Source: an uncultured Bacillota bacterium
GTDB taxonomy: Bacteria; Bacillota; Clostridia; Peptostreptococcales; Anaerovoracaceae
Direction: 5' to 3'
DNA length: 5,782 nucleotides
NCBI GenBank assembly: GCA_902465215.1
Contig: CABQMM010000093.1
Span: forward strand, 1 to 5,782
The notes beneath the pieces were generated by a model. That model was given only the letters and a program-made list of their open reading frames with translations, did no database searches and had not been told where the DNA came from. Shown one piece after another: positions 1 to 5,772 of this stretch. The position numbers and the translations under genes were made by a program. How positions within the stretch are numbered: position 1 is the first letter of the stretch; each line of letters begins with the position of its first letter.

Positions 1-1187
1 GGGGAAACAAGCAGGATGTCATCGATGAACCGATTAAAACCCTGCTCAGCTACTATACGAAATTCCATGTGGAAGTTGAAAACCATCCGGAACTGGATGA
101 CGAGGCAAGAGCGACCTTCGCAAAATTGGAACACGGAGAAAAAAAGGAAGTTGAGCTTTGGCAGTGGTTCCGCGACGAATCCCTGAAAGAATTTACGAGA
201 GTATATGATATGCTCGGAATCAGCTATGATTCCTATGCAGGCGAATCTTTCTACTCGGATAAGATGCCGGCAATCGTGGAAGACTTGAAGCAGAAAAATC
301 TCCTTGTAGAATCCAAGGGCGCAATGATTGTGGATTTAGAGCCGTACGGACTGACACCGGCACCGATTCTAAAATCGGACGGTTCCACGCTGTATATCAC
401 TCGTGATATTGCGTGTGCAAAATACAGAAAAGACACTTACAATTTCTATAAAAACATCTATGTTGTGGCATCCCAGCAGAATCTGCATTTCCAGCAGCTC
501 AAGAAAATCCTTGAGTTAATGGGATTTGAATGGGCGAAGGACATCATCCATGTGCCGTTCGGACTGGTAAGCCTGGAAGAGGGAACAATGTCAACCCGTG
601 AAGGAAGAGTTGTGTTCCTCGAGGATGTTTTGAACAGAGCAATCGAAGAAACCAGAGAGATTATCAAGGAAAAGGGCGTTGCAACCGACAATATTGAAGA
701 GACGGCGAAACAGGTCGGCATCGGTGCGGTTGTATTCAATGAACTTTCCAATAACAGAATCAAAGACTATGTTTTCTCATGGAAGAAGGTTTTGGACTTC
801 AACGGCGAAACAGGACCATATGTACAGTACACCTATGCGAGAGCGGCAAGCATCCTCAGAAATGCGGGAGAAGAAATCGTCAAGAAAGCGCAGACTGCAG
901 AAATCAAGCCGGAATATATTACAGGCGAAAGCGCTTACGAATTGGCAAAACTGATTTACAAATTCCCGGATGTAGTCGTTGAAGCGGGCGAAAAATATGA
1001 GCCTTCGATTGTTACAAGACACATCGTTGACCTGGCGCAGAGCTTTAACCGTTTCTACCATGACGAACATATTCTGGTAGACAACGAGGAAGAAAAGACT
1101 GCGAAGGTTGCGATGGTAATCGCAGCGAAAACCGCGATTAAGAATGGACTGGCACTGCTGGGAATGCAGGCACCGGAAAGAATGTAA
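1..1187 (+). CDS. argS: Arginyl-tRNA synthetase, 5'-truncated by window edge
   Basis: Class I aminoacyl-tRNA synthetase that charges tRNA-Arg with arginine in the cytoplasm using ATP. The reading frame is open from the left edge (first full codon at base 3), giving 394 visible residues. Family members are usually about 550-600 residues, so the N-terminal domain and the HIGH motif lie outside. An in-frame GTG at 69 is internal: family-like sequence (GNKQDVIDEPIKTLLSYY) precedes it. Visible landmarks are GESFYSDKM near 240-266, the KMSKS-loop equivalent GTMSTREG at 582-605, and ETGPYVQYTYAR at about 807-842, which opens the DALR anticodon-binding domain. The C-terminus ends LGMQAPERM, the usual family ending, so the 3' end is intact. 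The KMSKS loop reads TMSTR, so its first lysine is absent, a known ArgRS variation. No terminator follows; the next gene starts 21 bases downstream. Identification is very secure. Confidence 0.97.
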   Translation, partial: GNKQDVIDEPIKTLLSYYTKFHVEVENHPELDDEARATFAKLEHGEKKEVELWQWFRDESLKEFTRVYDMLGISYDSYAGESFYSDKMPAIVEDLKQKNLLVESKGAMIVDLEPYGLTPAPILKSDGSTLYITRDIACAKYRKDTYNFYKNIYVVASQQNLHFQQLKKILELMGFEWAKDIIHVPFGLVSLEEGTMSTREGRVVFLEDVLNRAIEETREIIKEKGVATDNIEETAKQVGIGAVVFNELSNNRIKDYVFSWKKVLDFNGETGPYVQYTYARAASILRNAGEEIVKKAQTAEIKPEYITGESAYELAKLIYKFPDVVVEAGEKYEPSIVTRHIVDLAQSFNRFYHDEHILVDNEEEKTAKVAMVIAAKTAIKNGLALLGMQAPERM

Positions 1188-1208
1188 CGGCACAGGAGAA
1201 TTGGTACA

Positions 1209-2078
1209 ATGAGATATGTTGGAGACATTTACAGACCGCCGAGTGAGGCCTACAGCCTGCTCGTGCAGGTCACAATCGGATGTTCGCATAATAAATGCAC
1301 ATTTTGCAATATGTTTAAGGCGAAGCAGTTTCGCGTGAGAAAAATCGAAGAAGTTCTCGAAGATTTAGCAGATGCAAGAAGACATTACCGGAAGGTGGAA
1401 AGAATTTTCCTCTGCGATGGAGATGCGCTTTGTCTGGCGAATCATAAACTTTTGACAATTCTTGATTTTATCCGTGAAAACTTTCCGGAGTGCGAGAGAG
1501 TGGCAACCTACGGACGTGCATCGGATATTCTGAGGAAAACGGACGAAGAACTTCGTGAGCTCAGAGAGCACGGACTTAAAATCGTTTATATCGGCGCAGA
1601 ATCCGGAAGCCAGAAGGTTCTGGATAAAATTCAAAAAGGTGAAACCAGAGAGCAGCTGATTGAAGCTGTTAACCGAATTGAGGCGCTGGATATTCAGGCG
1701 TCCGTGACCTTTATCAGCGGTCTTGCGCCTGAGCTTTGGGAAGAGCATGCGGTGGAAACCGGAAAAATGATTGCGGAGATGAATGCGTCTTATGTCGGCG
1801 TTCTGACTTTGATGCTGGAACCTCCGGCACCGATGTTTGAAGATTACCGCACGGGTAAGTTTAAACCGCTCACGGCAGAAGAGGTTTTGGCGGAAACCTG
1901 CCTGATGCTGAAATATGCGCGGCCTTCGAAGCCATGTGTTTTCCGGAGCAACCATGCCTCCAACTATGTTTCCCTGCGGGGCAATCTGCCGTTTGACAAC
2001 GAGAGAATGATAGAATCTCTGAAGCGGTGCATGGCGGACAGAGGCCTTTTAAAGGACGAAAGATTCAGAATGTTATAA
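1209..2078 (+). CDS. Radical SAM protein with CX4CX2C cluster motif (function unknown)
   Basis: A 289-residue, probably cytoplasmic radical SAM enzyme expected to cleave S-adenosylmethionine with a [4Fe-4S] cluster; its substrate is unknown. The likely cluster ligands are Cys25, Cys30 and Cys33 in GCSHNKCTFCNMF. This is CX4CX2C, one residue longer than the canonical CX3CX2C. GAESGS at 129-134 fits the SAM-contact strand of the TIM-barrel fold. A distinctive C-terminal block, CVFRSNHASNY (243-253), carries a further cysteine and a histidine and looks like a family signature. There is no cobalamin-binding, TRAM or SPASM-type extension, so this is a minimal one-domain member. The ATG at 1209 has AGGAG at 1194-1198, 10 bases upstream. 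It lies between argS and a second radical SAM gene in the same orientation, which suggests co-transcription. The radical SAM fold is secure. I recall similar proteins in Clostridia annotated only as radical SAM or, loosely, as coproporphyrinogen oxidase-like, and there is no support here for the latter. Confidence 0.9.
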   Translation: MRYVGDIYRPPSEAYSLLVQVTIGCSHNKCTFCNMFKAKQFRVRKIEEVLEDLADARRHYRKVERIFLCDGDALCLANHKLLTILDFIRENFPECERVATYGRASDILRKTDEELRELREHGLKIVYIGAESGSQKVLDKIQKGETREQLIEAVNRIEALDIQASVTFISGLAPELWEEHAVETGKMIAEMNASYVGVLTLMLEPPAPMFEDYRTGKFKPLTAEEVLAETCLMLKYARPSKPCVFRSNHASNYVSLRGNLPFDNERMIESLKRCMADRGLLKDERFRML

Positions 2079-2079
2079 T

Positions 2080-2084
2080 AGGAG
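2080..2084 (+). promoter_or_regulatory. Ribosome binding site deciding a TTG start
   Basis: AGGAG lies 7 bases before the TTG at 2092, ideal spacing. The first in-frame ATG, at 2107, would be 22 bases away and has no closer purine-rich site. This favours TTG as the initiation codon of the downstream radical SAM gene, adding five residues (MNFKD) before the first in-frame ATG. Confidence 0.7.
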
Positions 2085-2091
2085 TTTTACA

Positions 2092-3627
2092 TTGAATTTT
2101 AAAGATATGAGAGTTTTGCTGACAACTTTGAATTCAAAATATGTACATTCCAATCTGGCGCTGAAGTATCTGTATACCGTGACGGCAGGGGAGTACCGGA
2201 ACATTGAAGTTCGGGAATTTACCATCAATAACGACCCGAACTACATCTATACCGAACTTGTAAGAGCAAACTATAATATGGTTTGCTTTTCTTGCTACAT
2301 TTGGAATATTGAGCAGATTAAGCTTTTGGCGGCAGATTTGAAGAAAGCCTGTCCGGACACCTTGATTGTTCTTGGAGGACCGGCGGTAAGCTTTATCGGC
2401 GCAAAATTCATGCAGGAAAATCCGTGGGCGGACTTTATTATCTGCGGAGAGGGAGAGTACTCTTTCTATCGGTTCTGCGAGGTAATGAATGAGCCGGAAA
2501 GGCCGTTTGATACGGTTCCGGGCCTGATATACAGGCAGAGCAGCAAAATCTATGTGAATGAGCAGATTGAGCCGATGGATTTCAATTTGATTCCGTTTCC
2601 GTATTCGATGCTGGATTGTGAAGAGGATAAGGTTGTCTATTACGAGTCATCGCGTGGCTGTCCGTTTGGCTGTACCTACTGTCTTTCTTCGACGGAAAAA
2701 CGGGTGCGCTCGCTGAAAACGGACCGCGTAAAAGCTGATTTAGGATATTTCCTTTATAAGCGGGTCATGCAGGTCAAGTTTATCGACAGAACCTTTAACT
2801 ATAATAAGGAACGCGCGTATGAGATTTTCAAATATTTAATTGACAACGACAACGGTGTGACGAATTTTCATTTTGAAATCTGTGCCGAGCTTTTGGACAA
2901 TCGAACACTGGAGCTTCTGAAAACGGCTCGAAAGGGGCTGTTTCAGATGGAAATCGGCATACAGTCGGCAAATCCGCCGACGCTGGCGGCAGTCGGAAGA
3001 AATGAAAATGTTTATCCGCTGCTTTATAATACGGAACGCTTAATTGCTTTAGGCAATATTCACACACATGTTGACCTGATTGCGGGACTGCCTTATGAAA
3101 GCTATGAAATTTTCAGACGCTCTTTTGATAAGGTTTACGCACTTCACGCAGACGCGTTGCAGCTCGGATTTCTGAAGGTACTTGCAGGTACGCCAATCGA
3201 GGCACAGACCCTGCAGCACGGGATTATATACAGGGAGCACGCTCCGTACGAAGTAGTTGCGACGGATTATATCAGCGCATCTGAGCTTGCGCGCCTGAAG
3301 ATGATTGAGAATATGCTCGATATTTTTTGGAATCGAGGCGGCTTTACGCATACCGTGGAGTATTTAATCGAAGAACTGGGACTGGGAGCCTTCGGCTTTT
3401 ATGAGTCATTAGCAGATTACTATTACGAGGCGGGCTTTCAGAACAGAGACAGAAAAAAGGATGACCAGTATCGGATTTTATTGTCATTTGCAAAGCACAC
3501 CGCAGGCGAAAGGAGTCTCCCGCGGCTTGAAGAGCGCACGCTGGCAAGGCTGATGCGCGACGCAGAGGAAACGATGAACCCCGAAAATTTAAAACGATTT
3601 TTACGCAAAGGATGGGAGATAGGATGA
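2092..3627 (+). CDS. B12-binding-domain radical SAM protein, DUF4080-type
   Basis: A 511-residue member of the cobalamin-dependent radical SAM class, probably cytoplasmic; its substrate is unknown. Residues about 6-140 form a Rossmann-like B12-binding domain: it opens VLLTTLNSKYVHSNLALKYL and contains GGPAVS (95-100) and GEGEY (119-123). It lacks a DxHxxG motif, as is usual for this class. The radical SAM core follows at about 180-370, with the canonical CX3CX2C in RGCPFGCTYC (Cys190, Cys194, Cys197) and EIGIQS at 287-292. The C-terminal region, about 390-505 (IENMLDIFWNRGGF, then LGAFGFYESLADYYYEAGF), resembles DUF4080. Initiation is probably at TTG, based on RBS spacing; ATG at 2107 is the alternative. 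The gene starts 13 bases after the first radical SAM gene and its stop overlaps the TPR gene's start by 4 bases, so translational coupling is likely. B12 radical SAM enzymes often methylate unactivated carbons or rearrange substrates, but no specific reaction can be inferred. Confidence 0.92.
   Translation: MNFKDMRVLLTTLNSKYVHSNLALKYLYTVTAGEYRNIEVREFTINNDPNYIYTELVRANYNMVCFSCYIWNIEQIKLLAADLKKACPDTLIVLGGPAVSFIGAKFMQENPWADFIICGEGEYSFYRFCEVMNEPERPFDTVPGLIYRQSSKIYVNEQIEPMDFNLIPFPYSMLDCEEDKVVYYESSRGCPFGCTYCLSSTEKRVRSLKTDRVKADLGYFLYKRVMQVKFIDRTFNYNKERAYEIFKYLIDNDNGVTNFHFEICAELLDNRTLELLKTARKGLFQMEIGIQSANPPTLAAVGRNENVYPLLYNTERLIALGNIHTHVDLIAGLPYESYEIFRRSFDKVYALHADALQLGFLKVLAGTPIEAQTLQHGIIYREHAPYEVVATDYISASELARLKMIENMLDIFWNRGGFTHTVEYLIEELGLGAFGFYESLADYYYEAGFQNRDRKKDDQYRILLSFAKHTAGERSLPRLEERTLARLMRDAEETMNPENLKRFLRKGWEIG
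3615..3618 (+). promoter_or_regulatory. Ribosome binding site deciding the TPR gene start
   Basis: GGAG lies 5 bases before the ATG at 3624, which overlaps the upstream TGA as ATGA. The alternative ATG at 3612 has only AAAGG directly abutting it (3607-3611), which leaves no spacer. The overlap and the spacing favour 3624. Confidence 0.7.
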
Positions 3628-4787
3628 ATTTAGAAGAAAAGGACAGAATCGGACAGTATTTAAGACCGCAGCTTTCGGAAATCGTTTTCGATGAGCTTTC
3701 GGATGCTTATCTTGCAAAGGCCGGAATCGCAGATATTTTAACCGGAGTGCCGATTCCGCTCAGAAAGACGGAACTCGGAAATATTTCGACGCTTTCGATT
3801 GCCAAATGCATGGCTTTTGTAATCGGCTGCGACCCGGAATTCAAGTACAAAGAAAACTATATCGCATATATAACGAGAACATTTGAAGTGCGTTTCGCAG
3901 ACGCTCTGCTTGCTGAGGGAGTGGAAACGGCGGCAACGAAGAAATCCTATGACTATGCCTGCATTTTGTTCCGCGCGGCAATGCAGATTGAGCCGGACAA
4001 CGCGAATGCTTACTATTGCTATGGCCGCGCCTGCAAGGACGCATATGAAGCAGCCGCAGAGACTTTGGAAGGCTCAGAAGAGACGGAGGAGTTTATTGGG
4101 CGTTTTAAAGCTGAAGCACTGGAAGCCTTTGAAGTTGCTACACTTAAAGATCCAAAACTTGCGGACGCATATTACTTCTTAGGTTACGCCTATCTGAACA
4201 TGGGACTGTATATAAAGGCAAAGCTGACATGGAAAGAATATATGAAGCTGACGGAAGAGGACGCAAACACCGATGAGACCGACGAAAAGATGCAGGATGA
4301 AGGATTCCGCCTGCGCGTGAAAGAACTGCGGGAAATTCGAAAAGAGCTGGCTATGCGGCTTAAAAGTCTGGAAAAACCGGTTGAAATTGAAAAGGGATAT
4401 AATCTCGTAATTTCGGGCAGATATGAAGAGGGAATTGCAGCTTTATCGGAGTATAAAGAAGGTGAATTTTCTTCATGGTGGCCGCTCTGGTTTTATCTTG
4501 GAACCGCATACGGCGAGCTCGGCGAAACCGACGAAGCGATTGCCTGCTTTACAGAAGTTTTGAAGTATGCACCGAGCAATTTGGAAAGCATGAAGGCGCT
4601 GGTTAGTCTCTGCGAAAGTGTGGGAGACGATGAAAAAGTCCCAAAATACACGAAGAAAATAGAGATTATCAAAGGCAATATGGAAAAGGACAGACAACTT
4701 GCAGAGGAAAATCGTCAGGCGGCAGCAGAAAAGCAGAGGTTAATGGCGGAAGTGCTGACAACAGAGGGCACGGGAAAGGTGAACTAA
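3624..4787 (+). CDS. TPR-repeat protein, cytoplasmic, function unknown
   Basis: A 387-residue soluble protein with no signal peptide or membrane segment. The first 100 or so residues (YLRPQLSEIVFDELSDAYL, then ADILTGVPIPL) are a helical region I cannot assign to a named domain. TPR-like helix pairs follow at about 107-140 (FRAAMQIEPDNANAYYCYG), 180-213 (ADAYYFLGYAYLNMGLY), 253-280 (GYNLVISGRYEEGIAALSEY) and 285-320 (WFYLGTAYGELGETDEAIACF, ending KYAPSN). Residues about 214-250 are a charged, acid-rich linker, and about 338-378 form a charged helix likely to be coiled coil (KGNMEKDRQLAEENRQAAAE). TPR arrays bind protein partners, so a scaffold role is plausible. The 4-base stop-start overlap with the B12 radical SAM gene makes that enzyme a natural candidate partner, by inference only. 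The start at 3624 is preferred over ATG 3612 on RBS spacing. The next gene begins 9 bases after the stop. Confidence 0.85.
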   Translation: MNLEEKDRIGQYLRPQLSEIVFDELSDAYLAKAGIADILTGVPIPLRKTELGNISTLSIAKCMAFVIGCDPEFKYKENYIAYITRTFEVRFADALLAEGVETAATKKSYDYACILFRAAMQIEPDNANAYYCYGRACKDAYEAAAETLEGSEETEEFIGRFKAEALEAFEVATLKDPKLADAYYFLGYAYLNMGLYIKAKLTWKEYMKLTEEDANTDETDEKMQDEGFRLRVKELREIRKELAMRLKSLEKPVEIEKGYNLVISGRYEEGIAALSEYKEGEFSSWWPLWFYLGTAYGELGETDEAIACFTEVLKYAPSNLESMKALVSLCESVGDDEKVPKYTKKIEIIKGNMEKDRQLAEENRQAAAEKQRLMAEVLTTEGTGKVN

Positions 4788-4796
4788 GGTGCACGC

Positions 4797-5243
4797 ATGG
4801 AAGAAAAAAGGATATTTTCGGAAGAAAACGCACTGAATGTTCTGGTTGTCGACGGTCAAGGCGGAATGCTCGGCAAACAGATGGTGGAAGCTGTTCGGAA
4901 ACTGATACCCGACGCAGAAATCACCGCGGTTGGGACAAATACGATGGCAACGGCAAGTATGCTCAAAGCAGGTGCAGATAATGGCGCTACCGGTGAGAAT
5001 TCGGTTGTGGTTGCAGTTCGCAGCGCTGACATCATCGTCGGTCCGATTGGCATTGTCATCGCTGATTCGCTGCTCGGTGAAATCACGCCGAAGATGGCGG
5101 CGGCAATCGGAAGCAGCAGTGCGAAAAAAGTTTTGCTTCCGGTCAATAAATGTAATAATATTATAGTAGGCGTCGGAAACAAGTCTACCTCTTTCCTGAT
5201 TGCGGAAGCGATTGAAACAATTCGCGAGATTGCAGGACTTTAG
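4797..5243 (+). CDS. DUF3842 family protein (Rossmann-like, function unknown)
   Basis: A 148-residue protein matching what I know of the DUF3842 family along nearly its full length. After about 12 charged leader residues it opens with a beta strand and glycine-rich loop, LNVLVVDGQGGMLGK (13-27), typical of nucleotide-binding Rossmann-like folds. Family-like blocks follow: GTNTMATASMLKAGADNGAT (46-65), DIIVGPIG (78-85), GEITPKM (94-100) and LLPVNKCN (113-120). No catalytic activity has been assigned that I know of; binding of a nucleotide or other small ligand is an inference from the glycine loop. ATG 4797 is supported by AAGG at 4786-4789 with a 7-base spacer; this site overlaps the TPR gene's stop codon, so translation is probably coupled. 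No signal peptide or membrane helix is seen. Family assignment is fairly secure from pattern memory, not from a search. Confidence 0.85.
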   Translation: MEEKRIFSEENALNVLVVDGQGGMLGKQMVEAVRKLIPDAEITAVGTNTMATASMLKAGADNGATGENSVVVAVRSADIIVGPIGIVIADSLLGEITPKMAAAIGSSSAKKVLLPVNKCNNIIVGVGNKSTSFLIAEAIETIREIAGL

Positions 5244-5256
5244 GGCGGATTTGAAA

Positions 5257-5262
5257 TATAAT
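5257..5262 (+). promoter_or_regulatory. Possible internal -10 box before the DUF1805 gene
   Basis: A perfect TATAAT sits in the 44-base gap, the largest in the gene run. At 16-18 base spacing the upstream hexamers (such as AGGACT at 5234-5239) do not resemble TTGACA, and TTGCAG at 5230-5235 would be 21 bases away. There is no correctly placed TGn extension. If it is real, the transcript would start near 5269 and carry the RBS at 5275-5280. This is a weak call. Confidence 0.25.
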
Positions 5263-5287
5263 AAGACAATAGAAAAGGAGAAAGACC

Positions 5288-5590
5288 ATGATTAAGACAG
5301 AAATTTTGAATGTAAACGGCAATCCTGTTCAGGGCGTTTTGCTCAACGCTCCCGGCGGCGAAGGCCACCCGAATATGATCGTACTGACCTGCAAGAAGGG
5401 CTATATTATGTGCGGCTATCTGAATCAGGAAGCTGCAGCGAAGTTTGGAGATGCAGCCTGCGTTATCGGAGGAAGCTCCTTCGAGGAAATTCTTGCGAAC
5501 CCTGTAAAGGCAGTACTGCCGGAGGCTGAAAAGCTTGGAATCAAGGAAGGCATGACCGGAGCAGAAGTTTGCGATATTCTTAACAAATAG
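5288..5590 (+). CDS. DUF1805 (YunC-like) small protein
   Basis: A 100-residue protein resembling the DUF1805 family, which includes Bacillus subtilis YunC (about 101 residues), so it appears full length. The core is the strand-turn block KKGYIMCGYLN (36-46) with the CG pair at Cys42-Gly43, followed by an alpha/beta segment ending VIGGSSFEEILANPV. The C-terminal LGIKEGMTGAEVCDIL closely echoes the YunC ending. The biochemical role of the family is unknown to me. ATG 5288 has a strong AAGGAG at 5275-5280 with 7-base spacing. It follows the DUF3842 gene after 44 bases, and a TATAAT in that gap may give it some independent expression. It is the last gene before the AT-rich dyad and the tRNA promoter, so it probably closes the operon. 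No membrane segment or signal peptide is seen. Confidence 0.87.
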   Translation: MIKTEILNVNGNPVQGVLLNAPGGEGHPNMIVLTCKKGYIMCGYLNQEAAAKFGDAACVIGGSSFEEILANPVKAVLPEAEKLGIKEGMTGAEVCDILNK

Positions 5591-5595
5591 AATAA

Positions 5596-5617
5596 CAAAA
5601 TTTTTAAAAAAATTTTG
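5596..5617 (+). terminator. AT-only dyad at the operon end, possible weak terminator
   Basis: CAAAATTTTT (5596-5605) is a perfect inverted repeat of AAAAATTTTG (5608-5617), separated by two bases, starting 6 bases after the last stop codon. Its position between the operon and a fresh promoter suits a terminator. It has almost no G-C pairs and is followed by GAAAATCG rather than a T run, so intrinsic termination would be poor. It may instead be an A-tract bend or an UP-element-like sequence for the promoter immediately downstream. Confidence 0.35.
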
Positions 5618-5625
5618 AAAATCGC

Positions 5626-5654
5626 TTGACATTATTTGCATTATGCAGTATAAT
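5626..5654 (+). promoter_or_regulatory. Near-perfect sigma-A promoter for tRNA-Asn
   Basis: TTGACA (5626-5631) and TATAAT (5649-5654) are separated by exactly 17 bases, matching consensus at all 12 positions. The AT-rich stretch 5596-5622 lies where an UP element would be, consistent with strong stable-RNA transcription. The expected start is near 5661, giving a leader of roughly 37 bases before the tRNA. The spacer contains the palindrome TGCATTATGCA (5637-5647), a possible operator. Confidence 0.9.
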
Positions 5655-5655
5655 T

Positions 5656-5693
5656 CTTATTGTTGTCGGCGATAAATAAGCGGCAACAATAAG
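5656..5693 (+). repeat. Inverted repeat over the tRNA transcription start and leader
   Basis: CTTATTGTTG (5656-5665) pairs perfectly with CAACAATAAG (5684-5693). The stem then continues with a T-G wobble (5666/5683) and two G-C pairs (5667/5682, 5668/5681), giving 13 pairs around a 12-base loop. It starts one base after the -10 box, so only 5661-5668 with 5681-5688 (8 pairs) should form in RNA; the full dyad exists only in DNA. No T run follows, so it is not a terminator. It could be a leader hairpin guiding 5' processing of the tRNA, or an operator. Confidence 0.75.
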
Positions 5694-5697
5694 GTGT

Positions 5698-5772
5698 TCC
5701 GAGGTAGCTCAATGGTGGAGCAGGCGGCTGTTAACCGCAAGGTCGAGGGTTCGAGCCCCTCCCTCGGAGCCA
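5698..5772 (+). tRNA. tRNA-Asn (anticodon GTT), CCA encoded
   Basis: A complete 75-base cloverleaf. The acceptor stem is TCCGAGG (5698-5704) with CCTCGGA (5762-5768), discriminator G5769 and encoded CCA at 5770-5772. The D stem is GCTC/GAGC (5707-5710, 5718-5721) with loop AATGGTG. The anticodon stem is 5723-5727 with 5735-5739 and the loop is CTGTTAA, placing GTT at 5730-5732 (reads AAC/AAU). The variable region is AGGTC, and the T arm is GAGGG/CCCTC with loop TTCGAGC. The first anticodon-stem pair (27-43) is a G-A mismatch; the other four pairs are G-C. The gene is driven by the consensus promoter upstream. Only 10 bases follow the CCA, so it cannot be told whether it stands alone or leads a tRNA cluster. 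Confidence 0.97.

Noticed and set aside
69..71. GTG as the start of argS
   Set aside because: The same frame is open and clearly ArgRS-like upstream to the window edge, and the remaining protein would lack the catalytic N-terminal part, so this is an internal Val codon.
777..1289. 170-codon minus-strand open frame across the argS-radical SAM junction
   Set aside because: It is antisense to the conserved argS C-terminus and the next gene's start, and its protein resembles no family I know.
1365..1955. 196-codon open frame on the minus strand inside the first radical SAM gene
   Set aside because: It lies wholly antisense to a gene with clear motifs, shows no recognisable domain, and its protein is a Cys/Arg/His-rich mix typical of an antisense shadow.
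2074..2079. TATAAT overlapping the first radical SAM gene's stop codon
   Set aside because: Transcription would start near 2086, past the AGGAG at 2080-2084, leaving the TTG start without its RBS. It is explained by the coding Met-Leu-stop codons followed by the RBS.
5575..5594. Small hairpin TATTCT/AGAATA across the DUF1805 stop codon, with TTTTT at 5601
   Set aside because: It has only six mostly A-T pairs with an 8-base loop, and the T run is separated by ACAAAA; too weak to call a terminator.
5240..5641. 133-codon minus-strand open frame covering the DUF1805 gene
   Set aside because: The plus strand carries a family-like protein with a strong RBS. The reverse frame runs through the tRNA promoter region and shows no domain.
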